A stretch of 64,000 nucleotides of DNA from Microvirga aerophila (GTDB lineage Bacteria; Pseudomonadota; Alphaproteobacteria; Rhizobiales; Beijerinckiaceae): the NCBI RefSeq assembly GCF_003332305.1, contig NZ_QOIO01000009.1, forward strand, positions 1-64,000, read 5' to 3'. Positions 27,122-36,594 of the stretch are shown here, one piece after another. The notes under the pieces are model-generated. The model was given only the letters and a program-made list of their open reading frames with translations, was not told where the DNA came from and made no database searches. How positions within the stretch are numbered: position 1 is the first letter of the stretch; each line of letters opens with the position of its first letter. A program made the position numbers and the translations under genes.

Positions 27122-28234
27122 ATGAGCGGCGCATCCCTCGATCTCACTACGGCCCAGGACGCCTCGAGCCGCCTCGGCATCAGCCGGGCGAGCCTCTATG
27201 CCTATGTGAGCCGGGGCCTGATCCGCTCCTTCTCGTCACCGCACGACCCGCGCCAACGGCTCTACGCGGTGGAGGACGTGGAAACCCTCGTGGAGCGTCG
27301 GAGTCGTTACCGCCGACCGGCGGCAGCGGCGGCGACGGCCCTCGACTGGGGGCTCCCGGTCCTGGAGACGAGCATCACCCGGATCAAGGACGGACGTCTG
27401 TTCTACCGGGAGCATGACGCCATAGCCCTGGCCTGCACCGCCACCTTCGAAGAGACCGCCCGCCTCCTGATCGGCGGCCTCGATGAGGAGCCGTTCCGAC
27501 ATCCGTCCAGAGGTCCCGGCCCCCTGCCCAGTCCCGCGCTCGGCCCCCACGCCTTCGTCACCCAGGCGATCCGCCTCCTGTCCGCCTCTGTTGCGAGGGA
27601 GACGCGGGCCGCCGAGGTTGCGGCGATCCTGCGCCTCGTGGCGGCAGCCGGCAGCGGCGGCGATCCGGCAACCGAGGCGATTCACCGACATCTCGCCTCA
27701 TCCTGGAACGCGCCGAGGGCCGCGGATGCGATCAGGCGGTCCCTTGTCCTCTGCGCCGACCACGAACTCAGCTCCTCGGCCTTCGCCGTGCGGGTGACGG
27801 CCTCGACCGGGGCGACCCTGCGCAACGCGGTCATCGCGGGTCTCGTCGCCCTGAGCGGGCCGTACCATGGAGGCATGATCGACAGGGTCAGGGCCTATCT
27901 GGACGCACCTGGGACACGCCCTCCCCTGGGCTTCAAACACCGTCTTTATCCGGATGGAGATCCACGGGCCAAGGCCCTGCTCGAAAACGTACCCCTCCTG
28001 GCCAGCGACGTCGCGACACTGCAGGCGATGGAGAGCGCCTCCGGCAAGCCCAGCATCGACACCGCCCTCGTGATGGTGGAGCGGGCCTATGGCCTGCCTG
28101 TCGGCGTGGCCTTTGCGCTGTTCGCTATCGGGCGGACCGCTGGGTGGATTGCCCATGCGATCGAGCAGCGCGGCCAGGCCACCCTGATCCGCCCCCGGGC
28201 CCGCTATGTGCTGACGGAGGCATCGTCCCGATGA
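27122..28234 (+). CDS. Citrate synthase-like protein with N-terminal HTH domain
   Basis: A 370-residue fusion. Residues 8-60 look like a MerR-type helix-turn-helix (AQDASSRLGISRASLYAYVS then RLYAVEDVETL); the rest is a citrate synthase domain with PYHGGM and GFKHRLYPDGDPR, both close to the catalytic His motifs, and PSIDTAL near the third catalytic site. Such HTH-citrate synthase fusions exist in Hyphomicrobiales, but their role is not settled. It is divergent from a plain paralogue and overlaps the NUDIX gene by four bases (ATGA). It may be an enzyme that also controls its own operon; this is inference. Confidence 0.85.
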   Translation: MSGASLDLTTAQDASSRLGISRASLYAYVSRGLIRSFSSPHDPRQRLYAVEDVETLVERRSRYRRPAAAAATALDWGLPVLETSITRIKDGRLFYREHDAIALACTATFEETARLLIGGLDEEPFRHPSRGPGPLPSPALGPHAFVTQAIRLLSASVARETRAAEVAAILRLVAAAGSGGDPATEAIHRHLASSWNAPRAADAIRRSLVLCADHELSSSAFAVRVTASTGATLRNAVIAGLVALSGPYHGGMIDRVRAYLDAPGTRPPLGFKHRLYPDGDPRAKALLENVPLLASDVATLQAMESASGKPSIDTALVMVERAYGLPVGVAFALFAIGRTAGWIAHAIEQRGQATLIRPRARYVLTEASSR

Positions 28235-28680
28235 CCGATGAGCGTTTGTCCCCTGTCCGCCCCGTGCTGGCCGCCTCCGTGGCTGTCTTCCGCGACGGGC
28301 GGGTTCTTCTCGCCTCCCGAGGGAAGCCCCCGTGGATTGGCCTCTTCTCATTGCCGGGCGGACATGTGGAGGCTGGCGAAACCCTTGGAGAGGCGGCGCT
28401 TCGGGAACTTCAGGAGGAAGTTGGGGTTAAGGCCAAGCTGATCGGCCTCGTGACCCCCATAGAATTGATTGAACGGGAGGCAGATGGCCGTGTAAAGCAT
28501 CACATCGTCATCGCCGCCCATGCCGCGCGCTGGGTTTCAGGCGAGCCTCAAACAGGGCCGGAAGCAAGGGAAATCCGTTGGGTCACGGAACGGGACATCG
28601 CCAATCTGCCAACAACGCCGGGTCTTGCCGGCGTTCTGGAGCAGGCCTTCCGGCTCGAGCGGCAGGACGCCGCCCGGTGA
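28231..28680 (+). CDS. NUDIX hydrolase
   Basis: A pyrophosphohydrolase of 149 residues with a complete Nudix box: GGHVEAGETLGEAALRELQEEVG (positions about 48-70), in which the REx2EE residues bind Mg. The N-terminal RPVLAASVAVFRDGRVLLA fits the ADP-ribose pyrophosphatase / MutT-like group. The ATG overlaps the previous stop, and the GTG of the next gene overlaps its own stop, so the three genes form one operon. Substrate unknown. Confidence 0.92.
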   Translation: MTDERLSPVRPVLAASVAVFRDGRVLLASRGKPPWIGLFSLPGGHVEAGETLGEAALRELQEEVGVKAKLIGLVTPIELIEREADGRVKHHIVIAAHAARWVSGEPQTGPEAREIRWVTERDIANLPTTPGLAGVLEQAFRLERQDAAR

Positions 28681-29261
28681 AACGGCTGCGCATCCCGTTC
28701 ATCGGGGCGGCGCTAATTGCATCGCTCCAGCCGGCAACCGCCCAGAACTTCTTTGAACGCCTGTTCGGCGCACCCCAGGGACAGCCGGCTCCGCAGCAGC
28801 GGTTTCAGCCCCCTCCGCAGTATCGGCCCCAGCCCCAGTACCAGCCGCAGCAGCGGCGTCCGCCGCCCCAGCAGCCGCCCCAGCAGCGCTCCGCTCCCCA
28901 GCAGGCCCCGGCGCAGCCTCAGCAGCAGGCGGAGCCTGCCCCGACGGCGGAGCCGCCGCCGGCTCCCTACGAGACGGAGCTGCTGCGCCTTGCCGAGATC
29001 ATGGGGTCGCTTGCCCTGCTGCGTCCGCTCTGCACGGCCCCGGACGCGGCCGAGTGGAGCAAGCGCATGCAGGTGCTGCTCGAGGCCGAGGGCACGACCC
29101 CTGGACGGCGGGAGCGGCTGGCAGGGGCCTACAACAAGGGCTACCAGGCCTTCGCCCTCACCTACCGGGTCTGTACCGCCTCGGCCCAGGAGGCATCGGC
29201 CCGCTACCTCGCGGAAGGCGAGGTCCTAGCTCGTAACATCACCGGCCGTTACGGCGGCTGA
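28677..29261 (+). CDS. TIGR02301 family secreted protein
   Basis: A 194-residue exported protein. Signal peptide (MKRLRIPFIGAALIASLQPATA), then a long Pro/Gln-rich linker (about 35-98) and a C-terminal domain with the TIGR02301 pattern (ETELLRLAEIMGSLALLRPLC ... YNKGYQAFALTYRVC), including two cysteines. This family is restricted to Hyphomicrobiales as far as I recall; function unknown. It starts at a GTG overlapping the NUDIX stop by four bases. Confidence 0.88.
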   Translation: MKRLRIPFIGAALIASLQPATAQNFFERLFGAPQGQPAPQQRFQPPPQYRPQPQYQPQQRRPPPQQPPQQRSAPQQAPAQPQQQAEPAPTAEPPPAPYETELLRLAEIMGSLALLRPLCTAPDAAEWSKRMQVLLEAEGTTPGRRERLAGAYNKGYQAFALTYRVCTASAQEASARYLAEGEVLARNITGRYGG

Positions 29262-29394
29262 TTTATCCACACCCTTCGGCTATCGCCCCCTCGCGTTAAC
29301 CTCTTTGCAAGGTGATGCTGGCTCTGGGCCCGCGCGCCATCTAAGTTCGAATCAACCGAACCCGCGCGCTGGCCCCTCAAAGGGGCATGGATCC

Positions 29395-29667
29395 ATGAAC
29401 GACAACGACGTCCCTCTCTCAGACCTGTCGGAGCTGCCGGAGCTGACTGCCATCAAGCAGGCGGCCCTGAGCTACGTGACCGAGGCTTTCGCCGAGGCCG
29501 AGCTCGACGGGCTCGACGGCGATTGCATGGCGCAGGCGGCTCTCTTCGCGGCCTTCACGGAACTGGTCACTACCTACGGCGAGGATGCGGTCGCCGAATA
29601 CGCCGCCGGCCTTCCTGACCGGATCCGCAGCGGCGTTTTCTCCATGGCCATGTCGCTGAAGCATTAG
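29395..29667 (+). CDS. Hypothetical acidic protein, 90 residues
   Basis: A strongly acidic, helical, soluble protein of 90 residues (MNDNDVPLSDLSELPELT...). No known domain is recognised. The ATG at 29395 lies about 11-15 bases after an AAAGGGG stretch, a loose ribosome-binding site. It stands alone, 133 bases after the TIGR02301 gene, and is followed by a hairpin before the next gene. It may be a conserved rhizobial small protein; function unknown. Confidence 0.6.
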   Translation: MNDNDVPLSDLSELPELTAIKQAALSYVTEAFAEAELDGLDGDCMAQAALFAAFTELVTTYGEDAVAEYAAGLPDRIRSGVFSMAMSLKH

Positions 29668-29803
29668 GCAGCCCCCCAACAGGCTTGACCTGCCGGATAA
29701 TCCGGTCATGATCGCGTGTATGACCATGACCCTCCACCTCGCCACGTCTTATTATCGGCCGTCTTCATAGAAGCGGCACGGGTCGATTGTCTTTATCGAA
29801 ATG

Positions 29804-29823
29804 ATGCCGCCGCTTGGCGGCAT
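29804..29823 (+). terminator. Hairpin, possible terminator
   Basis: An 8-bp stem ATGCCGCC / GGCGGCAT with a GCTT loop, followed by a modest T stretch (TGTCATTT). It lies about 140 bases after the small acidic gene and 51 before the prephenate dehydrogenase-like gene. Confidence 0.45.
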
Positions 29824-29873
29824 TGTCATTTCCAGTGATGTCCCGGCGGCGGCTCCAAGCCACCGAGGACCAC

Positions 29874-30698
29874 ATGATCAGCCATCAACCCGAGGGACCC
29901 GATGCCGCGCAGCAGGAGCAGCGGCCTGCACCGGACCCCGAGAAACCCAGCATCGCCCTCATCGGCGTCGGCGCGTTCGGAGAATTCTGCATCCCGCACC
30001 TTCGCGGCTTCTTCACCGTGCGGCTTTGCGACAGCGGACGAAACCTCGAAGACCTGTGCCGGCGGCACGACGTCGAAGCCGTCGACCTGCCAGGAGCCGC
30101 CAGACAGGACGTCGTGCTGTTAGCCGTGCCCTTCAGTCAGCTCCGATCCACCGCGAGAGCCATCGCGCCGCATATGCGCCCGGGAAGCCTCGTGGTCGAC
30201 GTGTGCTCGATCAAGTCGAAGCCCCTGGCCGTCCTGACCGAGGAGCTTCACTCGACCGTCGACATCGTCGGGACGCACCCGCTGTTCGGTCCGCAGAGCG
30301 GGCGCGACGGCATTACAGGGCTCCGCATCGCGCTCTGCCCGGGACGAGGACGCCGGGAACGGCTTGTAGAGAGATTCCTGCGGAGCCGGCTGAAGCTCGA
30401 CGTCATCCGCACCACGGCCGAGCAGCACGACCGGCAGATGGCCTATGTTCAGGGCATGACGCACCTGATCGCCCGCATCATGGTGGCGATGGAGGTGCCG
30501 CGCTTCGATCACACGACCGCCACCTTTTCCCACCTGGAAAAGATGAAGGACATGGTGCGGCAGGATTCCGACGAGCTCTTTCGAACGATCATCGCCGACA
30601 ACCCCTTTGCGGCCGACGTGGTCGGATCGTTCGTCAGGGCAACCAACGACGTGCTGCAGCCTTTCGGCTACTCGGCCGACCGGGAGGTCCTGTCGTGA
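29874..30698 (+). CDS. Prephenate dehydrogenase-like protein
   Basis: An NAD(P)-binding protein of 274 residues in the TyrA/prephenate dehydrogenase family. Rossmann motif ALIGVGAFGEF (about 27-37), then VVDVCSIKSKPL, and THPLFGPQSGRDG with the conserved HPLFGP segment. The helical C-terminal domain (QMAYVQGMTHLIARIM) also fits. It would make 4-hydroxyphenylpyruvate for tyrosine, or act on arogenate. The ATG at 29874 has GAGGA before it; 29838 is an alternative. Its stop abuts the convergent pyrC by one base. Confidence 0.85.
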   Translation: MISHQPEGPDAAQQEQRPAPDPEKPSIALIGVGAFGEFCIPHLRGFFTVRLCDSGRNLEDLCRRHDVEAVDLPGAARQDVVLLAVPFSQLRSTARAIAPHMRPGSLVVDVCSIKSKPLAVLTEELHSTVDIVGTHPLFGPQSGRDGITGLRIALCPGRGRRERLVERFLRSRLKLDVIRTTAEQHDRQMAYVQGMTHLIARIMVAMEVPRFDHTTATFSHLEKMKDMVRQDSDELFRTIIADNPFAADVVGSFVRATNDVLQPFGYSADREVLS

Positions 30699-32039
30699 CT
30701 ACTGGCCTGTCCGCAGGGTCTCCTCGAACCGCACCACCTCGCCCACGGACGGCGTCTCCAGAGCGCCGTCCCACATGACTACGTTCCCGCGCACCACCGT
30801 GCCGATGGGCCAGCCTGTGACCGTCTGGCCGTCGTAGGGGGTCCAGCCGCATTTGGACGCGATCCAGTTGTTGGTGATCGTCTCGATGCGCTTCATGTCC
30901 ACGATGGTGAAATCCGCGTCGTAGCCCACGGCGATCCGGCCCTTGCGGGCGATGCCGAAGAGACGCCTCGGGCTGGCGCTGGTCATGTCGACGAAGCGCT
31001 CCAGGGTCAGGCGCATCTTGCTCACATGGTCGAGCATGATGGGAACCAGCGTCTGCACGCCGGTCATGCCGGAGGGCGTGTTGGGATACGTCCCGTCTTT
31101 CTCCTCGCGAAGATGGGGCGCGTGGTCCGACCCGAGAATGTCGGCGACGCCCTCGTCGAGACCCTGCCAGATCCCATGACGGTGATATTCGTCGCGCACA
31201 GGCGGGTTCATCTGCACATAGGTGCCCAGCCGTTCATAGGCGTCGGGCGCCACCAGGGTCAGGTGATGGGGCGTGACCTCGACAGAGGCCACGTCCTTGT
31301 AATCCCGCAAGAACGCCATCTCGTCGGCGGTGGTGACATGCAGGACATGGATGCGCGCGCCGGTATCGCGGGCGAGGCGCACGAGGCGCTTCGTGCAGGT
31401 GAGCGCAACCTCCGCCGAGCGCCAGACCGGATGGGAGCGCGGATCACCCTCGACGCGCAAGTGCTTGCGCTCGCGCAGCATCGCCTCGTCCTCGGAATGG
31501 AAGGCGGAGCGACGGCGGGTCCGGCGCAGGATCTCGGCGACGCCCTGGTCATCCTCCACAAGGAGCGAGCCCGTGGACGAGCCCATGAACACCTTGATGC
31601 CCGCTGCGCCGGGAAGACGCTCGAGCTCGGGAACGTCGGCAACGTTCTCATGGGTGCCACCGACCCAGAAGGCGAAATCGCAGTGCATGCGATGGTGGCC
31701 ACGCCGCACCTTGTCGGCCAAAGCCTCGGCGCTCGTGGTCTGCGGATCGGTGTTGGGCATCTCGAACACCGCCGTCACGCCGCCCATAGCGGCCGCGCGG
31801 GAGCCGGATTCCAGATCTTCCTTATGGTCGAGCCCGGGCTCGCGGAAATGGACCTGAGTGTCGATGACGCCGGGCAGGATATGCAGCCCCCGGCAGTTGA
31901 TCTCGCGCTCGGCGCTTGCCTGGGAGAGATCGCCGATATGCGCGATGGCGCCTCCCCGCACGCCTACGTCGCGCTCGATGCGGCCGTCGTGATTGACGAC
32001 GATGCCGCCCTTGAGGATCAGGTCATAGGTCTGGGGCAT
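30699..32039 (-). CDS. pyrC: Dihydroorotase
   Basis: The amidohydrolase of pyrimidine synthesis that cyclises carbamoyl-aspartate. Metal motifs: DTQVHFREPG (residues about 60-69), HVLHVTTADE, and GSDHAPH with the catalytic Asp. The 446-residue length and KVFMGSSTGSLL indicate the long class I/III-like type. The ATG at 32039 is preceded by AAGGGA; the frame opens earlier at 32084. Divergent from ygfZ. Allantoinase is a relative, but the motifs favour dihydroorotase. Confidence 0.9.
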   Translation of the reverse strand: MPQTYDLILKGGIVVNHDGRIERDVGVRGGAIAHIGDLSQASAEREINCRGLHILPGVIDTQVHFREPGLDHKEDLESGSRAAAMGGVTAVFEMPNTDPQTTSAEALADKVRRGHHRMHCDFAFWVGGTHENVADVPELERLPGAAGIKVFMGSSTGSLLVEDDQGVAEILRRTRRRSAFHSEDEAMLRERKHLRVEGDPRSHPVWRSAEVALTCTKRLVRLARDTGARIHVLHVTTADEMAFLRDYKDVASVEVTPHHLTLVAPDAYERLGTYVQMNPPVRDEYHRHGIWQGLDEGVADILGSDHAPHLREEKDGTYPNTPSGMTGVQTLVPIMLDHVSKMRLTLERFVDMTSASPRRLFGIARKGRIAVGYDADFTIVDMKRIETITNNWIASKCGWTPYDGQTVTGWPIGTVVRGNVVMWDGALETPSVGEVVRFEETLRTGQ

Positions 32040-32113
32040 GGTGAACTCGTCCCTTGAGGCTGATGCCGAGTGGGCATATGTCACGCTTCAGCGAAGAGCA
32101 ACTGGAGCAGGAC

Positions 32114-32983
32114 ATGCCGTCAGCGCATTTGGCCGACCGGGGCGTGGTAAGGGTGTCCGGCGAGGCCGCCAAGACATTTCTCGACGGGCTCGTCACCTGC
32201 GACCTCGACCGGGTCTCGCCGCAGCAGGCGCGCTTCGGGGCGCTGCTGACCCCCCAGGGCAAGATCCTGTTCGATTTCATCGTCTTCGAAGCCCCGCAGG
32301 CGATCGAGGGCGGCTACTATCTCGATATCCTCAGGGTTCATGCGCCCGAACTCGCCAAGCGCCTCGGCTTCTACAAGCTGCGCGCCAAGGTGACGATCCA
32401 GGACCTCTCGGAGACCCTGGCCGTCGCGGCGGGGTGGGACGAGCCCCGGCCGGACGACGAGGCGGGCTTGGTGGCCGACGACCCTCGTCTGCCCGCCCTC
32501 GGCTGGCGTGCGATCGTGGCGGCCGAGGATGCGGCGGAATTCGCCAAGGTTGCACCCGAGGCTTACCATGCCCGCCGCATCGCCCTGGGCGTCCCCGAGG
32601 GCGGCCGGGACTTCCTGTTCGGAGACGCCTTCCCGCACGAAGCTCTCATGGACCAGTTGCACGGCGTCGATTTCGACAAGGGCTGTTATGTGGGCCAGGA
32701 GGTCGTGTCCCGTATGCAGCATCGCGGGACCGCGCGCACTCGCATCGTGCCGGCGATTTACGACGGTGGGTTCGCGGCCGAAACAGGGGTCGAGGTGACG
32801 GCAGGCGAGAAATCGCTGGGCAAGACCGGGACCGGGGCCGGGGGACGCGGCCTCGTGATGATCCGGCTCGACCGCGCGGGCGACGCCTTGGCGGCCGGAG
32901 AGGCGATCCGGGCCGGCGGCATCCCGGTGCAACTTGAAAAGCCGGCCTGGATGGGCTTCGAAGTCCCCGTGCGAAAGGCCTAA
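32114..32983 (+). CDS. ygfZ: YgfZ-type folate-binding Fe-S cluster assembly protein
   Basis: A tetrahydrofolate-binding protein related to the GcvT T-protein, needed for repair or maintenance of certain Fe-S enzymes. The diagnostic motif KGCYVGQEVVSRMQHRG is present, with the catalytic Cys in KGCYVGQE. The ATG at 32114 (MPSAHLADRG) sits after GGAGCAGGAC; an earlier in-frame ATG at 32078 is possible. Complete, about 289 residues. Divergent from pyrC. Confidence 0.9.
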   Translation: MPSAHLADRGVVRVSGEAAKTFLDGLVTCDLDRVSPQQARFGALLTPQGKILFDFIVFEAPQAIEGGYYLDILRVHAPELAKRLGFYKLRAKVTIQDLSETLAVAAGWDEPRPDDEAGLVADDPRLPALGWRAIVAAEDAAEFAKVAPEAYHARRIALGVPEGGRDFLFGDAFPHEALMDQLHGVDFDKGCYVGQEVVSRMQHRGTARTRIVPAIYDGGFAAETGVEVTAGEKSLGKTGTGAGGRGLVMIRLDRAGDALAAGEAIRAGGIPVQLEKPAWMGFEVPVRKA

Positions 32984-33121
32984 ACCCTGTCTGGGCAACG
33001 AGGACAGCCACGTGGGCAGGCATAAATTCTATGGAACCGAGAGGACAAACCTGCGTTACTCTTGGTCAAGCCGCGAATGCGCCTTTTATAAGCGCAATGT
33101 CGGCTGCGCGGGGAAGCTTAG

Positions 33122-35062
33122 ATGAATGCAGTATCAGCGTATGAAGCGCCAACGGCCGAACGCTTCCAGCTCCTTGTCGATTCCATCACCGATTACGCCA
33201 TCTACATGCTGGACCCTGCCGGAATCGTTTCGAGCTGGAATGCAGGCGCGCAGCGCTTCAAGGGATACCAGGAAGCGGAAATCCTAGGATCGCATTTTTC
33301 AAAGTTCTACACGCCTGAAGATCGCGCCGCCGGCCTTCCGCAGCGGGCGCTCTCCATCGCCGCCGCCCATGGGAAATTCGAGAACGAAGGCTGGCGCCTG
33401 CGCAAGGACGGAACCCGCTTCTGGGCCCATGTGGTCATCGATCCGATCTACAACGAGCAGCGCGAACTGGTCGGCTACGCGAAGATCACCCGAGACCTCA
33501 CTGATAAGCGGGCCGCCGAGGAGGCGCTCAAGCACAGCGAGCAGCGCTTCCGGCTGCTCGTGCAGGGCGTGACCGATTACGCCATCTACATGCTGGACCC
33601 TCAGGGTCATGTCAGCAACTGGAATGCCGGGGCGCAGCGGATCAAGGGATACCAACGGGACGAGATCGTCGGGCAGCACTTCTCCCGTTTCTACACGCCC
33701 GAGGATCGCGCGGGGGGCCTTCCGGAAAGGGCTCTCCAGACCGCAGCCCGCGAGGGCAAGTTCGAGAATGAGGGCTGGCGCCTCCGCAAGGACGGCACGC
33801 GCTTCTGGGCGAGCGTGGTCGTCGACCCGATCTACGATGATCGGGGCGATTTGATCGGTTTTGCGAAGATCACCCGCGACATCACCGAGCGGCGAGAGGC
33901 GCAGGAGGCCCTGGCGCAGGCCCAGGCCGCCCTGTTCCAATCCCAGAAGATGGAAGCGGTCGGGCAGCTCACGGGCGGCATCGCCCACGATTTCAACAAC
34001 CTCCTGACGATCATCGTCAACAATCTCGATCTTCTGACCCGCAGCGCCACCGATCCCCGGGACAAGCGGCTGATCGACAGCGCACAGCGCGCGGCCGACC
34101 GGGGCGCGAAGCTGACGCAGCAACTGCTGGCCTTCTCTCGCCGGCAGCCCCTCCAGCCCGAGCTCAATAATCCGAACAGCCTGATCGCCGCATTCGAGCC
34201 CGTGCTTCACCGCGCCTGCGGCGAAGCCATCGACCTTCGGCTCTCGCTCGGCTCGGGTCTGAAATCCGTGAACGTCGACGGGTCGCAATTCGAGACCTCC
34301 CTCCTCAACCTCGTCGTGAATGCCCGCGATGCTATGGGAAACGGAGGGACGATCACGATCACGACCGGCAACCTGACGCTCACCCCGGAAGAAGGCGCGA
34401 CCCGCCAGGTCGAGCCAGGCGATTATATCTGCGTCACCGTGCGGGATACCGGCGAAGGCATGTCGTCCGACACGGTTTCCCGAGCCTTTGAGCCGTTCTT
34501 CACCACCAAGGAGATCGGCAAGGGAACGGGCCTAGGCTTGAGCCAGGTCTATGGCTTCGTCAATCAGTCCGGGGGCCATATCGGGATCGACAGCGTGCCT
34601 GGAGAGGGCACGACGATCACCATGCTGCTCCCGGCCCAAGATGGCGAGGAGGAGACAGAGACCCCTTCGGGAGATGAGCATCAGATCCGGCAGACCGCCG
34701 GAAAAGTACTGATCGTCGAGGACGAGCCGGAGGTGCTCGACATTGCGACGGAAATCTTCGACAGCCTCGGCTATGACGTGCTCACGGCGGCCGACGCGAC
34801 GGCTGCTCTCGAAATCCTGAAAAGCAGCGCTCCGATCGACGTGCTGTTCTCAGACGTGGTGATGCCGCGTGGCATGAACGGCCTCGAACTCGCCAAGGAA
34901 GCCCGGCAGCTTCGGCCCGATATCAGAATCCTCCTCGCGTCGGGCTACCCGGTCTCGACTCTGCCCATGCACGGGATGCCGGATGGCTCGTCCTTCATCA
35001 GCAAGCCCTATCGCTGGACCGAGCTTGCCGAGAAGCTGCGGCTGCTGCGCACGAAACCCTGA
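33122..35062 (+). CDS. Hybrid sensor histidine kinase, tandem PAS, with receiver domain
   Basis: A soluble 646-residue signalling protein. Two PAS domains repeat with a period of 128 residues (TDYAIYML at 23 and again at 151) and are nearly identical ([29 protein letters not shown]). Then a HisKA domain with phospho-acceptor H289 ([11 protein letters not shown]), a HATPase domain ([25 protein letters not shown]) and a C-terminal receiver with phospho-acceptor D578. No membrane segment, so it senses a cytoplasmic signal, perhaps redox or light; the cofactor cannot be told. No partner regulator is adjacent. Confidence 0.93.
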   Translation: MNAVSAYEAPTAERFQLLVDSITDYAIYMLDPAGIVSSWNAGAQRFKGYQEAEILGSHFSKFYTPEDRAAGLPQRALSIAAAHGKFENEGWRLRKDGTRFWAHVVIDPIYNEQRELVGYAKITRDLTDKRAAEEALKHSEQRFRLLVQGVTDYAIYMLDPQGHVSNWNAGAQRIKGYQRDEIVGQHFSRFYTPEDRAGGLPERALQTAAREGKFENEGWRLRKDGTRFWASVVVDPIYDDRGDLIGFAKITRDITERREAQEALAQAQAALFQSQKMEAVGQLTGGIAHDFNNLLTIIVNNLDLLTRSATDPRDKRLIDSAQRAADRGAKLTQQLLAFSRRQPLQPELNNPNSLIAAFEPVLHRACGEAIDLRLSLGSGLKSVNVDGSQFETSLLNLVVNARDAMGNGGTITITTGNLTLTPEEGATRQVEPGDYICVTVRDTGEGMSSDTVSRAFEPFFTTKEIGKGTGLGLSQVYGFVNQSGGHIGIDSVPGEGTTITMLLPAQDGEEETETPSGDEHQIRQTAGKVLIVEDEPEVLDIATEIFDSLGYDVLTAADATAALEILKSSAPIDVLFSDVVMPRGMNGLELAKEARQLRPDIRILLASGYPVSTLPMHGMPDGSSFISKPYRWTELAEKLRLLRTKP

Positions 35063-35167
35063 AAATCCCACCCATCGCTTCGGGTGATGGACGCTAAGGC
35101 TAGCTTTGATTGGTCGACGGCCTCGGATTTTGCTTAGGTGAAGCCACGACCGAACAATAGGTTTGCC

Positions 35168-35818
35168 ATGTATCAGCCCCCGCACTTCCGCCAAGAGCGC
35201 CTCGAGGTTCAGCATGAGCTGATCCGGTCGCATCCCCTCGGCATGCTCGTGACTCTGGGCAGCGCCGGATTGGTGGCCAATCCCTTGCCCTTCTGGCTGG
35301 ATGCCTCTGCGTCGTCCCTGGGAACCTTGAGGGCTCACCTGTCCCGGGCCAACACGCAGTGGCGCGATTTCGATTCGACCCGGGAGGCGCTCGTGATCTT
35401 CCAGAGTGTCGAGGCCTATGTGACGCCGTCCTGGTACGAGACGAAGCGCGAGACCGGCAAGGTGGTGCCCACTTGGAACTATGCGGTCGTGCAGGCCTAC
35501 GGGGCGATGAAGGTCGTTGACGACCCGGCTTGGCTCATGCGGCAGATTACCGAGATGACCCAGGGGCAGGAAGCCAGGCAGACGGAGCCTTGGTCGATGG
35601 ACGACGCACCCGCCTCCTTCGTGGCCGCGCAGCTCAAGGGAATCATCGGCGTGGAAATCGAAATCACCAGGATCGAGGGCAAGTGGAAGGTCAGCCAGAA
35701 TCGACCGGAAGCCGACCGTCGGGGTGTGGCTGAAGGCTTGCGAACCTCGGAGGATGACGCGGCGCGGCGGATGGCGGAACTCGTGGAGGCGTTTGGCCCT
35801 TCCCCAGCTTCAACCTGA
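35168..35818 (+). CDS. PaiB-like FMN-binding negative regulator
   Basis: A 216-residue member of the PaiB family (FMN-binding split-barrel fold). It starts MYQPPHFRQ and carries family blocks VANPLPFWLD, LRAHLSRANTQWRDF, PSWYETKRETGKVVPTWNYAVVQAYG and QLKGIIGVEIEI. In Bacillus PaiB lowers sporulation and protease gene expression; the alphaproteobacterial role is unclear, and a flavin-dependent function is possible. Monocistronic, after the sensor kinase. Confidence 0.9.
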   Translation: MYQPPHFRQERLEVQHELIRSHPLGMLVTLGSAGLVANPLPFWLDASASSLGTLRAHLSRANTQWRDFDSTREALVIFQSVEAYVTPSWYETKRETGKVVPTWNYAVVQAYGAMKVVDDPAWLMRQITEMTQGQEARQTEPWSMDDAPASFVAAQLKGIIGVEIEITRIEGKWKVSQNRPEADRRGVAEGLRTSEDDAARRMAELVEAFGPSPAST

Positions 35819-35985
35819 GGGCTGCGCTGGGCGCTTCACCCTTGATGGGCCAGCCTCCGAGGAGGGCAGCATCCGGGAGAGCCTGCCCCGGACCCGATCC
35901 GGAACGAGGCCGAAGCGGATCTGCGTTATGAGACAAACGCCCCTGCCATCTTCCCGACTCCGCGAGAGCCCGCTACACGTGTCGC

Positions 35986-36594
35986 ATGACTGATGGATTG
36001 ATCCTGCACCCCGACAACAAGGCACGCTGCTGGTGGCCCGGGCACGACGATTTCTACATCGCCTATCACGACACCGAATGGGGCGTGCCGGAATTCGATG
36101 ACCGGGCCCTGTTCGAGAAGCTCATTCTCGACGGCTTCCAGGCCGGCTTGTCCTGGATCACCATCCTGCGCAAGCGCGAGAACTTCCGCCGGGCCTTCGC
36201 GGGCTTCGACCCGGCCGTGATTGCCCGTTTCGACCAGGCGCAGGTGGAAGCGCTCATGCTCGACCCCGGCATCGTCCGCAACCGGGCCAAGATCGAAGCC
36301 ACCATCGCGGGAGCCCGGGCCTGGCTCACCATCCAGGAGCGGCGCGGCTTCTCGCGCTACCTGTGGGACTTCGTCGATGGCCGTCCGGTGCAGAACAACC
36401 TCAGGAGCCGGGCCGACGTGCGGCCCGAGACGGAGGTTTCCCGTCGGATTTCCAAGGCCCTGAAGGCCGAGGGCTTCAACTTCGTGGGCCCCACCATCGT
36501 GTATGCCTTCATGCAGGCGGTCGGCATGGTGAACGACCATCTCACCGGATGCTTCCGCCACGCGGAATGCGCGGCGCTCGCCGAGACCCGGTGA
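35986..36594 (+). CDS. tag: DNA-3-methyladenine glycosylase I
   Basis: A base-excision repair enzyme removing 3-methyladenine from alkylated DNA, 202 residues. Family features: CWWPGHDDFYIAYHDTEWG with the catalytic Glu and zinc-binding Cys and His near the N-terminus, LILDGFQAGLSWITIL, and the C-terminal zinc site GCFRHAEC. The stop overlaps the start of the HD-domain gene by one base (TGATG), so the two are co-transcribed. Complete. Confidence 0.94.
   Translation: MTDGLILHPDNKARCWWPGHDDFYIAYHDTEWGVPEFDDRALFEKLILDGFQAGLSWITILRKRENFRRAFAGFDPAVIARFDQAQVEALMLDPGIVRNRAKIEATIAGARAWLTIQERRGFSRYLWDFVDGRPVQNNLRSRADVRPETEVSRRISKALKAEGFNFVGPTIVYAFMQAVGMVNDHLTGCFRHAECAALAETR

Noticed and set aside
29340..29400. 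GTTCGAATC motif resembling a tRNA T-loop
   Set aside because: No acceptor stem, anticodon arm or CCA end could be built around it.
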